NCBI GenBank assembly: GCA_003695505.1
Contig: RFIY01000320.1
Span: 1-11,777 of the forward strand
DNA from: Candidatus Dadabacteria bacterium
GTDB lineage: Bacteria; J088
Reading direction: 5' to 3'
Length of the DNA: 11,777 nucleotides
Shown here: positions 1-6,483 of the stretch, piece after piece
Layout of the letters: each line of letters opens with the position of its first letter
How positions within the stretch are numbered: position 1 is the first letter of the stretch
Notes under the pieces: model-generated
The model's input: only the letters and a program-made list of their open reading frames with translations
Databases searched by the model: none
Told to the model about the DNA's origin: nothing
Translations under genes and position numbers: made by a program

Positions 1-1
1 C

Positions 2-940
2 TACATCCATGGAACCTATCGGGACGCGCTGGAGCGGTTGATCTGGAACCGCTCGCGCAGTGCTGATGACCCGGTCTGGTTCGACCCCGAACGCACCAAC
101 CCCTGTCCCGAACCGCCTTATATCCTCGGGGGAGAAGGCGTCGGCACGGTTGTCGCTACGGGAAGCGGGCTGATGGCGCGGCGGCTCAAAGGCAAACGCG
201 TTGCATTTGCCGCCGGCCCACCGCAGGGCTCCTGGGCCGAGTACACGGCGGTCGATGCGAAACGCGCGATCCCCGTACCGCCCGCGATTTCGGACGATCA
301 GGCCGCGATGTTTTTCGTCAATCCGCTGTCGGCCGTGATCATGGTGACTGAAGTGCTACGCGTACGCCCGGGAAGCTGGTTGCTGCAGACGGCTGCTGCT
401 TCGGCGCTGGGCAAGTCCGTGATCCGGATGAGCAAGCAGCTCGGTTTCCGTACGATCAACGTCGTACGACGCGCGCAGCATGTCGAACCGTTGCGCAAGC
501 TCGGCGCGGATGTCGTCATCGACACGAGCCAGCAGAACCTGATCGACGAGGTCGCGCGCGTCACGGGAGGAGCCGGCGTGGACTATGCGCTCGACTGCGT
601 CGGGGGAGAACTCGCAGGAGACGTATTGCAGACGCTGACGCGCGGCGGGCATATGTGCATGTTCGGGACGCTGTCTGGCCAGCCGGTCACGCTGCCGCCC
701 CGCGACCTGATGATGCCGGTCGCGCGACTGTCGGGCTTTTTCGTCCCCAACTGGCTTGCTGAGCAGTCGCCGCTGACGTTGCTCAAGGTGTTGCGCCGCG
801 TGCGTCGGTTTTTTCTGGCCGGCGTCTTTGAGCAGCCAGTCGACGGCGTCTATCCGCTTGACGACGTGACCGCCTCTCTCGAAGCAGCTTCGGTCCCCGG
901 CAGACAGGGAAAGATCCTGCTCGCCCCGAGCGGAGAATAG
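2..940 (+). CDS. MDR-family oxidoreductase, 2-enoyl thioester reductase-like (5'-truncated by the window edge)
   Basis: The reading frame is open from base 2, so the gene begins upstream of the window; the TTG at 38 is an internal codon, not the start. 312 codons are visible. The N-terminal part holds the GroES-like fold with a GGEGVG turn (fragment residues about 44-49). It lacks the Cys/His zinc ligands of alcohol dehydrogenases. The middle is the Rossmann domain, with an AAASALGK nucleotide-binding loop in place of the common GxGxxG, followed by TINVVRR, LGADVVID and a GGAGVDYALD stretch. This combination matches the trans-2-enoyl-thioester reductase/quinone reductase-like branch of the MDR superfamily, which reduces activated double bonds with NAD(P)H. 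The exact substrate cannot be read from sequence. The end is complete, finishing in a KILLAP strand as is usual for the family. The gene converges on folC across 75 bases, and its operon partners, if any, lie to the left. Confidence 0.85.
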   Translation, partial: YIHGTYRDALERLIWNRSRSADDPVWFDPERTNPCPEPPYILGGEGVGTVVATGSGLMARRLKGKRVAFAAGPPQGSWAEYTAVDAKRAIPVPPAISDDQAAMFFVNPLSAVIMVTEVLRVRPGSWLLQTAAASALGKSVIRMSKQLGFRTINVVRRAQHVEPLRKLGADVVIDTSQQNLIDEVARVTGGAGVDYALDCVGGELAGDVLQTLTRGGHMCMFGTLSGQPVTLPPRDLMMPVARLSGFFVPNWLAEQSPLTLLKVLRRVRRFFLAGVFEQPVDGVYPLDDVTASLEAASVPGRQGKILLAPSGE

Positions 941-1015
941 TAGCAGCGCGTCATCCGCCGACGGCTCCGCTGGCGATGCCGCGAACGTCAACCGACGAGC
1001 GCCCGCCAAAGGGCA
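941..1015. other. Convergent intergenic gap with an imperfect GC-rich hairpin
   Basis: This short gap separates the ends of the MDR gene (plus) and folC (minus). The only structure seen is an imperfect GC-rich inverted repeat at 956-975: CGCCG on the left, TGGCG on the right (one G-T pair), one A/C mismatch at 961/970, then two or three inner pairs. No run of T follows it on either strand, so it is not a canonical intrinsic terminator. It may help end transcription from both sides, or be chance in GC-rich DNA. Confidence 0.25.
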
Positions 1016-2167
1016 TCAACGCCGCACAGCCTCCGCAAATACATCAAGACCCCGCAGGCTACCGAGCCAGAGTGCGTGGTCGCGCCCGGTCAGAAACTCG
1101 TCGCGGGCATCCTGCAACGTGGCCAGGCGACTCGGCAGGCCACAACACTGGCGCAACTCGGCTGCGGACCACCAGCCATCACCACGTTCTACCGCAACAA
1201 GGTCGCCGCGCCAGTCATCCAGTGCCGCCGCGATTCCGGCGAGGTTTTTCGTTGCCGGCACCGCAAGGTAAAGCGTACCGGTGCAGTCACAGATCTCCTG
1301 CCAGGCGGCGACAGCAGCCCGCACGCCGTCCGGATTATGCCCTCCGTCAATGATGCGCCATGGCCTTCGTGCCAGGACTTGCCAGCGTCCCGGGGGGCGC
1401 TGACTGGCAAGACGGATATCCGGGACATCGATATCGGGCGCGACTTCGAGCGCGATCCGTCGCGCCAGCGCAAGGTTCCGCCGGAGCCAGCGCGGCAATT
1501 CCGGCACATCCGCTTCGTCTTCGACGACGACCCACGGCGCCCCCAGTTCGATGGCGCGGCGCTCGACGACGGCGGCCGCGGCCGCGGGCAGGACGCCGGT
1601 GACAACTGGAATTCCCGGACGCATGATGCCAGCCTTTTCCGCGGCAATGGCTTCGAGCGAATCCCCAAGAATATGGGTATGGTCGAGGCCGATCGTCGTA
1701 ATCGCCGTCGCAATCACATTCGCCGTTGCATTCGTAGCATCCAGGCGCCCGCCGAGACCGACCTCGAAGACGGCGATATCCACGCTGGCCTCTGCGAACA
1801 TCTCGGCCGCGGCAAGATAAAACAGTTCGAACCAGGTCAGCTCCGACATGCGTTGCTCGAGTCGGCTCAACGTGGCAACCAGATCGTCCTCGCTGACGGC
1901 CACGCCATCGATGACGATCCGCTCGTTCGGCGCATAGACGTGCGGACTTGCAAACAGACCTGCGCGATAGCCACTCAGGCGTAGCGCCTCAGCGACGAAA
2001 CGGCAGGTACTGCCTTTCCCGTTCGTACCCGCGACAATGATCGAAGGATAGCGCACATCTGGACGGCCGCTGGCGTTCAGCGCATGCTCGACACGCACAA
2101 GTCCGAGGGCCATGGCCGCTTCCGGCTTGCGCCGTTCGAGCCGCCTCCAGAAGGCAGCATGGTTCAC
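1016..2167 (-). CDS. folC: Bifunctional dihydrofolate synthase / folylpolyglutamate synthase
   Basis: FolC adds glutamate to dihydropteroate to form dihydrofolate, and further glutamates to tetrahydrofolates, using ATP in the cytoplasm. The 383-residue protein has the Mur-ligase-type P-loop GTNGKGS at residues 47-53. It also has the VFEVGLGGRLDATNA segment (Glu135) and the EKAGI motif, whose Lys178 is the likely carbamylated lysine that holds magnesium. The C-terminal domain has DGGHNPDG (Asp274, His277). At 383 residues it is somewhat shorter than the roughly 420 of Escherichia coli FolC; the C-terminal domain is compact but the key motifs are present. The start is a GTG at 2167 whose bases overlap the TGA stop of accD (GTGA). 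The ATG at 2160-2158 is out of frame. The gene is the last of the long minus-strand run. The accD-folC order is common in Proteobacteria, but the usual followers (dedD, cvpA, purF) are missing here. Confidence 0.95.
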   Translation of the reverse strand: MNHAAFWRRLERRKPEAAMALGLVRVEHALNASGRPDVRYPSIIVAGTNGKGSTCRFVAEALRLSGYRAGLFASPHVYAPNERIVIDGVAVSEDDLVATLSRLEQRMSELTWFELFYLAAAEMFAEASVDIAVFEVGLGGRLDATNATANVIATAITTIGLDHTHILGDSLEAIAAEKAGIMRPGIPVVTGVLPAAAAAVVERRAIELGAPWVVVEDEADVPELPRWLRRNLALARRIALEVAPDIDVPDIRLASQRPPGRWQVLARRPWRIIDGGHNPDGVRAAVAAWQEICDCTGTLYLAVPATKNLAGIAAALDDWRGDLVAVERGDGWWSAAELRQCCGLPSRLATLQDARDEFLTGRDHALWLGSLRGLDVFAEAVRR

Positions 2168-2955
2168 AGCGTCTCGAGGCGCGCGATCAATCGTTCACGC
2201 AAGCGTTCGCGCGGCACGATTTCGTCGATAAATCCGTCGTTACAGAGACGGTCGGTCAACTGCACGTCCGGCGGCATCTCTTCGCCAATGGTTTGCAAGA
2301 TGACGCGCGGACCGGCGAACCCGGCCAGCGCTCCTGGCTCCGCCAGGACGACGTCCCCCATAAATGCCAGAGATGCAGCAACGCCGCCGGTGGTTGGGTC
2401 GCAAATCACGGTAATCAACGGCACGCCCTCGTGATTGAGGCGGGCCACAACCGTGGCGATCCGGGACATCTGCATCAGGCTGATCATGCCTTCCTGCATA
2501 CGGGCGCCGCCACTGGCCGTAAAGATGATCACCGGACGACGATCCTCGATTGCGCGTTCAAGCATCCGTGCGACCTTTTCACCGGCAACGCTGCCGAGCG
2601 TGCCCCCAAGAAAACCAAATTCGAATCCCCCCAGCCAGAGTTCGAAACGGTCGATTTTCGCGGCACCATAGATGAAGGACTCATCCGCGCCACTACGCTC
2701 GCGGGCAGTGGCGAGCATCTGCCGATATGTGACGCCACCATCCGACCAGCGAAGCGGATTGAGTGAACGCAGGCCGGCGTCAACTTCCTTGAACGAGCCG
2801 GAATCGATCACCCAGTCCAGACGCTTCCTGAACGGCACGCGGCGGTGAAACCCGCAAACGTGGCAGACATAGCGGTTCCTGGACCAGGTCTCTGCACGCA
2901 ACGGCGTACCGCACTGATTGCATGGCTTCCACTGTTCGCGGGCCGCCCCGCTCAC
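2164..2955 (-). CDS. accD: Acetyl-CoA carboxylase carboxyltransferase, beta subunit
   Basis: AccD pairs with AccA to move the carboxyl group from biotin-AccB to acetyl-CoA, giving malonyl-CoA for fatty-acid synthesis. The 263-residue protein carries the four-cysteine zinc finger Cys12-x2-Cys15-x15-Cys31-x2-Cys34. The crotonase-fold carboxyltransferase core follows, with FLGGTLGSVAGEK, FTASGGARMQEG, SLMQMSR, DPTTGGVAAS and GFAGPRVI in the family order. It lacks most of the 20-25 residue leader before the zinc finger in many homologues, which explains its short length (often about 280-305). The start is GTG at 2955, in a GTGA overlap with the upstream HAD gene; AGGA at 2963-2966 lies 7 bases before it and supports this start. 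Its stop overlaps the folC start the same way. No accA is in the window, as is usual when accA and accD are unlinked. Confidence 0.95.
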   Translation of the reverse strand: MSGAAREQWKPCNQCGTPLRAETWSRNRYVCHVCGFHRRVPFRKRLDWVIDSGSFKEVDAGLRSLNPLRWSDGGVTYRQMLATARERSGADESFIYGAAKIDRFELWLGGFEFGFLGGTLGSVAGEKVARMLERAIEDRRPVIIFTASGGARMQEGMISLMQMSRIATVVARLNHEGVPLITVICDPTTGGVAASLAFMGDVVLAEPGALAGFAGPRVILQTIGEEMPPDVQLTDRLCNDGFIDEIVPRERLRERLIARLETL

Positions 2956-3599
2956 GAGACGATCCTGTCTGCGGTCAGGATCTGCAACAGTTCGGCAGGT
3001 GAATCGACCACGACATCAGGCCCGCAGGACAGAAGTTCATCGCGCGTACGGAAGCCCCAGGTCACAGCGATCGTACGCAAACGGGCGCCGCGTCCCGTTT
3101 CGATGTCGAAACTGCTGTCTCCGACGAACCAGCCATCGGCCCGATCAATCCGGGCTGTTTCTCTTGCGCGTTCGACCATCTCCGGATCCGGTTTGCGAAC
3201 GTTATCGTGAGGACAGACAATTGCCGCAAACCGATCCCCCCAGCCGAGATGCTCGATCAGCCGCTCAACGGACTGCGCATGCTTGTTGGTGACAATCGCC
3301 AAAGGCCGGCTGGCGAGTGCGTCAAGCAGCGCCTCGATGCCATCGTAGGGTCGCGACGACAACAGTGGCGCACCCACATAATGCTCCAGGAAGGGTTCGC
3401 GCAATCGGCTCGGATCGACATGCGGCACCGCGCCGGATAGCAGTGCATCGATGCCTCCACCAATCCAGCCACGCACCTGCGCGGCATCTGCTTCGCCCAG
3501 GCCATGAGCCACACGCAGCCAGTTCACGGCAGCAAACAGCCCCGGAAACGTGTCGACGAGTGTGCCGTCGAGGTCGAAATAGACGGGTTGCGCGGGCAT
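2952..3599 (-). CDS. HAD-superfamily hydrolase, phosphoglycolate phosphatase-like (Gph type)
   Basis: This cytosolic phosphatase of the HAD superfamily is 215 residues long and has all four catalytic motifs. Motif I is FDLDGTLVDT (nucleophile Asp9, acid/base Asp11), motif II is VTNK (Thr104), motif III is RKPDP (Lys136), and motif IV is GDSSFD (Asp161, Asp165). A helical cap domain between motifs I and II fits subclass C1, as in Gph, beta-phosphoglucomutase and PpaX. The substrate is therefore a small phosphate ester, with 2-phosphoglycolate the default guess. I chose ATG 3599 because it puts motif I at the usual distance from the N-terminus; a TTG at 3620 would add seven residues. Neither start has a clear Shine-Dalgarno sequence. 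The gene follows the glycosyltransferase after 42 bases and overlaps accD by GTGA. A second HAD of the same type lies at 4691-5302. Confidence 0.85.
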   Translation of the reverse strand: MPAQPVYFDLDGTLVDTFPGLFAAVNWLRVAHGLGEADAAQVRGWIGGGIDALLSGAVPHVDPSRLREPFLEHYVGAPLLSSRPYDGIEALLDALASRPLAIVTNKHAQSVERLIEHLGWGDRFAAIVCPHDNVRKPDPEMVERARETARIDRADGWFVGDSSFDIETGRGARLRTIAVTWGFRTRDELLSCGPDVVVDSPAELLQILTADRIVS

Positions 3600-3641
3600 A
3601 TGCAGATCATTGTACGCCAAAGCTGCCGCGCACCTGCGCGA

Positions 3642-4604
3642 TCAGTGGAAGGGCAGGTACTTCTGCGGTTGCGGCTGCCCCTGCGGCGCATCCGGATGTA
3701 ACTGCTCCCCCGCAAGGATACGCTCATACAGCTCCAGGTAGTCCGCTGCCATCCGGTCGGCGTTGAACTGCTCTACCGCCCATCTGCGGATCTCGGCCCT
3801 GTCGAACCCGTTGCGTTTGCGAACAGCCTCGGCAAGTACACGCGCGTCCGCCGACAACGTGCCGCAGGATGCCGGCACGAGTTCTGGTAGTGACCCATAC
3901 GGCGTCCCGAAGACCGGAAGACCGTAGTACATCGCTTCGATCAGCGCGAGTCCAAAGGGCTCGTGCCAGCGCACCGGGAACAGCAGCCCCGCCGCCTGCC
4001 GCAAGATGTCCTGTTTGCGACGGTCGTCCACCAGTCCGTGAAAGCGGACCCGTCCTGGCACGCCGATGCCGCGCCCGCCCATGACGTCGAGCGGCAACCC
4101 GGCGATTCGGGCCACGCGACGCGCACCCGCCAGATTTTTTTCGCGCCGGCTCGTTCGAGCGAGGAAGGCCAGGCGCGATGCGTCTCCGCGCAAATCAGGT
4201 TCCATCCAGGATGTGAAATCGAGACCGTTGTAGACGAAGATGCTGGCGCCGTGACGCTGGGCGTGGTTTGCGGACAGGAAATTGGTATTGCGTGGGAATG
4301 TTTCTCCGGGCTTGGCATTGCCGTGAATCGTGCAAAGAAACGGTCGGTGCGGTTCGCTTCGCAACGGAATATGGGCGTGGATCAAATCGACGTCGTCCGG
4401 AACGATTTCATCCAGAGCACGGCTCCGGTCGAACAAAACGACGGGGAACACGTCTCCACGCGATCCCTGGGGCACCACCAGCGTTATGCGATGTCCGGCC
4501 CGCCGCAACGCCAAGGCCAGCGACCAGACGACCCGACTCGTACCGCCGTATCGCACAGCCGGTAGTACTTCCTCGCAAACGAGCGCGATGTGACGTGCAG
4601 CCAT
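3642..4604 (-). CDS. Glycosyltransferase family 4 (GT-B fold)
   Basis: The 320-residue protein transfers a sugar from a nucleotide-sugar donor with retention of configuration; donor and acceptor cannot be told from sequence. The N-terminal Rossmann domain starts with IALVCEEVLP and a glycine loop (YGGTSRVVW, residues 19-27), and includes IHAH and TIHGN strands. The C-terminal domain has ARTSRREKN (phosphate-contacting Arg/Lys about 153-156) and the GT4 signature E215-P-F-G-x4-E223, the EX7E motif that binds the donor sugar. It is a little short for GT4 (commonly 350-400) but both domains appear whole. The tail after residue 303 is rich in Pro and Gln. There is no signal peptide or membrane segment, so it acts in the cytosol or at the inner face of the membrane. 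A 27-codon ORF in the same frame ends 6 bases before the ATG. No Shine-Dalgarno sequence is seen, suggesting coupled translation. Confidence 0.9.
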   Translation of the reverse strand: MAARHIALVCEEVLPAVRYGGTSRVVWSLALALRRAGHRITLVVPQGSRGDVFPVVLFDRSRALDEIVPDDVDLIHAHIPLRSEPHRPFLCTIHGNAKPGETFPRNTNFLSANHAQRHGASIFVYNGLDFTSWMEPDLRGDASRLAFLARTSRREKNLAGARRVARIAGLPLDVMGGRGIGVPGRVRFHGLVDDRRKQDILRQAAGLLFPVRWHEPFGLALIEAMYYGLPVFGTPYGSLPELVPASCGTLSADARVLAEAVRKRNGFDRAEIRRWAVEQFNADRMAADYLELYERILAGEQLHPDAPQGQPQPQKYLPFH

Positions 4605-4610
4605 GGTCGG

Positions 4611-4694
4611 TTACTGCAACGATGCGCGCTGCACCACGCCAGCCATGATCGCAGCGGCGGCCGCCGGATCCGTGTCGCGCCCTGTTTCACTCAT
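4611..4694 (-). CDS. Possible small ORF (27 codons) coupled to the downstream glycosyltransferase
   Basis: An ATG at 4694-4692 overlaps the TGA stop of the preceding HAD gene (ATGA). It opens 27 sense codons ending at TAA 4613-4611. The peptide starts MSETGRDTDP, then has five alanines and a mildly hydrophobic AIMAGVV stretch. It is too short for a confident membrane segment and I recognise no family. The TAA is in the same frame as the glycosyltransferase, whose ATG comes two codons later. The ORF may therefore be (a) a real microprotein, (b) a leader keeping ribosomes on the message so that the glycosyltransferase, which lacks a ribosome-binding site, is translated by re-initiation, or (c) a decayed N-terminal extension. 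No Shine-Dalgarno sequence precedes it. The overlap and tight spacing are the only positive evidence. Confidence 0.35.
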   Translation of the reverse strand: MSETGRDTDPAAAAAIMAGVVQRASLQ

Positions 4695-5302
4695 AGAAAT
4701 GCTTGCACATCCGCTGGCGACGCCGCCTTCGCGAAACCTTCGTCCATCCACGCGCCGGCACCATACCCCCAGAGCGCTGCAACGAAACCAACACCTCCCG
4801 CGCGAACTGCGGCGTCCCGATCGGCAGGGTCGTCACCGACAAGGACGGCCTGCTCCGGCCGCACGCCGAGACGTTCCAGCGCGAACGTGACCGGGGCAGG
4901 GTCGGGCTTGCGCGCGCCGGCATGGTCGGGGCAGACGAGCAGAACCTCCGCGGGCAGAACCGAGCCGAGCAGATGGCGCGCAAAGCGCCACGGCTTGTTG
5001 GTGACAATTGCAAAGCGCGGTAGCGCCAGCCAGGACTCAGTACCCGGGAAAAGTCGTGTTTGATCGGCGATGATCGCTTCATAGTGGTCAAGCATGTTCT
5101 CTACGAGAAGATCGGCGGGGTGATGCCCGACCATGGCGGTCAGCAGCCGGGTCGCCCCCTGCGCCGCCGCTGGCCGCAGCTTCGCGACGTCCCGCTCCAG
5201 CAGCTCCGCCCCGAGGCTTTCGGCGGCGGCGATCGCCGCCGCGACAAGACCGGGCGCAGTGTCGGCGAGTGTCCCATCAAGATCGGCCAGCAATGCTTTC
5301 AC
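4691..5302 (-). CDS. HAD-superfamily hydrolase, Gph/MupP-like phosphatase
   Basis: The 203-residue cytosolic HAD phosphatase has motif I ADLDGTLADT (Asp7, Asp9), motif II VTNKP (Thr101), motif III RKPDPAP (Lys132) and motif IV GDDPAD (Asp157, Asp158, Asp161), with a helical C1 cap between I and II. The TNKPWRFA and CPDHAGARKPDP stretches recall proteins annotated as phosphoglycolate phosphatase that include MupP, the N-acetylmuramic acid 6-phosphate phosphatase of peptidoglycan recycling. Which substrate applies here is inference. The start is GTG 5302, sharing GTGA with the patatin stop; it begins MKALLADLDG, the right distance to motif I. No alternative start is better placed. The stop overlaps the start of the 27-codon ORF. 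The C-terminus is complete (SPADVQAFL). It shares all catalytic motifs with the HAD at 2952-3599 but differs widely in the cap, so it is not a recent duplicate. Confidence 0.88.
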   Translation of the reverse strand: MKALLADLDGTLADTAPGLVAAAIAAAESLGAELLERDVAKLRPAAAQGATRLLTAMVGHHPADLLVENMLDHYEAIIADQTRLFPGTESWLALPRFAIVTNKPWRFARHLLGSVLPAEVLLVCPDHAGARKPDPAPVTFALERLGVRPEQAVLVGDDPADRDAAVRAGGVGFVAALWGYGAGAWMDEGFAKAASPADVQAFL

Positions 5303-6474
5303 GCGCGGGCATCCAGGTCGTCCATCAGCGCCGCGAACCGATCGTGCGCCGCCCGGGCATCTTCATAACCGAGATCAATCAGGCGCCGGCTGTAAGCCTC
5401 GTCGAACAGAAAGTAGCTCAACAGATCCGGTGGCCCGCTGGCGATATCCAGATAGCGACGAAAGATGGCCGGTGGACGCTCGATTTCGCGTAACGCTTCC
5501 TCGGCCAGCGTCGGCAAATTTTCGCTCGGCGCAGCGACTTCGTAGCGCACCTTGCGAAACCGTGCGCCACGGTATTCGCGACCGAGACGAACAGCCTCAT
5601 CCCGGTCGATGTCGTCGAGCAACGCATTGATCATGTCAAGTGTGATCAGGTCGCGATCGAGCGTATCGAGCATCAGTGCATCGAACGCCTTGCCCAGCAA
5701 ATAGACGGGGTCCCCCGCAGCCAGCATCTGTTGCTTGCGGCTCGGCTTGTGCGGCGGCTCCGGTCCGCGCAGCGTCAACACCAGCAGGTGCGTCGCCCCC
5801 AGGCGAATCGCGGGACTCATTGGCGTGTTCATGCGCAAACCGCCATCGTTGTAATAGAACCCGCCGATTCGCACCGGCGGAAAGAACAGCGGCATGGCCG
5901 CACCAGCCAGCACATGGCGCGGCCCCAGCCGTACCCGGCGACTGGTAACGTTGGGGTCGTTGCGCCAGGTCATGCTCTGTACTGGCTCGGGTGACTGGTA
6001 GAACACTTCGGCCTTGCCACTGGCGATCTGGGTCGCCGGGACCGCAATCGCACATGTCCGGCGCTGGCGGATTTCGCGCTGCAGACGGCGCCAGTTGATA
6101 CTGCCGACGATCATCGATTCCAGCTCGGTCGTGTCAAAAAAGGACGTCCGGATCCGCTCATCCGGCTCCCGTCGCGGTTCTCGTCCGCCCCGGCCAAGCA
6201 GCAGACGCATTCCCTGACGTCGCAACCAGGGCCAGTTTGTCTGAACGATGCGTTCGACCTTCATGTCGAGCCATAACTGCGTCAGATCGACGCCGCAGCC
6301 AGGTGTCTGTCCGCTGCCACCAACCCAGGCGGCGTGAACGCCGCCGACGCTGGTCCCGGTCAGCACACAGAACCGCGGTCGGTCCTCGCGGGCGAAGTGA
6401 TCGAACAGATAGCGCAGAACACCGGCCTGCCAGGCGCCACGGGCACCACCACCGCTCAGGACCAGGCCAAGCAT
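5299..6474 (-). CDS. Patatin-like phospholipase / serine acyl hydrolase
   Basis: The 391-residue protein has the complete patatin Ser-Asp dyad. The oxyanion loop SGGGARG is at residues 7-13, the nucleophile elbow GTSVGG contains Ser42, and DGG contains Asp210. A conserved AGAAMPLFFPPVRI stretch precedes the Asp. Patatins cleave acyl chains from phospholipids or neutral lipids. The N-terminus starts directly in the first beta strand (MLGLVLSGGG) with no signal peptide, so this resembles the cytosolic RssA-type group rather than secreted ExoU or PlpD types. A C-terminal extension after about residue 240 is mostly helical and charged, with no recognised domain. The ATG at 6474 lies 9 bases after the ompA-like stop, with no strong ribosome-binding site, and the gene overlaps the next HAD gene by GTGA. 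The position suggests a role in membrane lipid turnover, which is inference. Confidence 0.93.
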   Translation of the reverse strand: MLGLVLSGGGARGAWQAGVLRYLFDHFAREDRPRFCVLTGTSVGGVHAAWVGGSGQTPGCGVDLTQLWLDMKVERIVQTNWPWLRRQGMRLLLGRGGREPRREPDERIRTSFFDTTELESMIVGSINWRRLQREIRQRRTCAIAVPATQIASGKAEVFYQSPEPVQSMTWRNDPNVTSRRVRLGPRHVLAGAAMPLFFPPVRIGGFYYNDGGLRMNTPMSPAIRLGATHLLVLTLRGPEPPHKPSRKQQMLAAGDPVYLLGKAFDALMLDTLDRDLITLDMINALLDDIDRDEAVRLGREYRGARFRKVRYEVAAPSENLPTLAEEALREIERPPAIFRRYLDIASGPPDLLSYFLFDEAYSRRLIDLGYEDARAAHDRFAALMDDLDARA

Positions 6475-6483
6475 GGTCTCGGG

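Noticed and set aside
38-940. TTG 38 as the start of the MDR oxidoreductase
   Set aside because: The frame continues to the left edge with plausible family residues and TTG is only an internal Leu codon, so the gene is truncated by the window.
1076-1984. A 302-codon plus-strand ORF opposite folC
   Set aside because: It is a mirror of the folC coding frame with no family signature or ribosome-binding site.
3609-3614. TACAAT on the minus strand as a -10 box before the HAD gene at 3599
   Set aside because: The hexamer 17 bases upstream (GCAGGT) is not a -35 box, and the site is only 9 bases from the chosen ATG, so it is likely chance.
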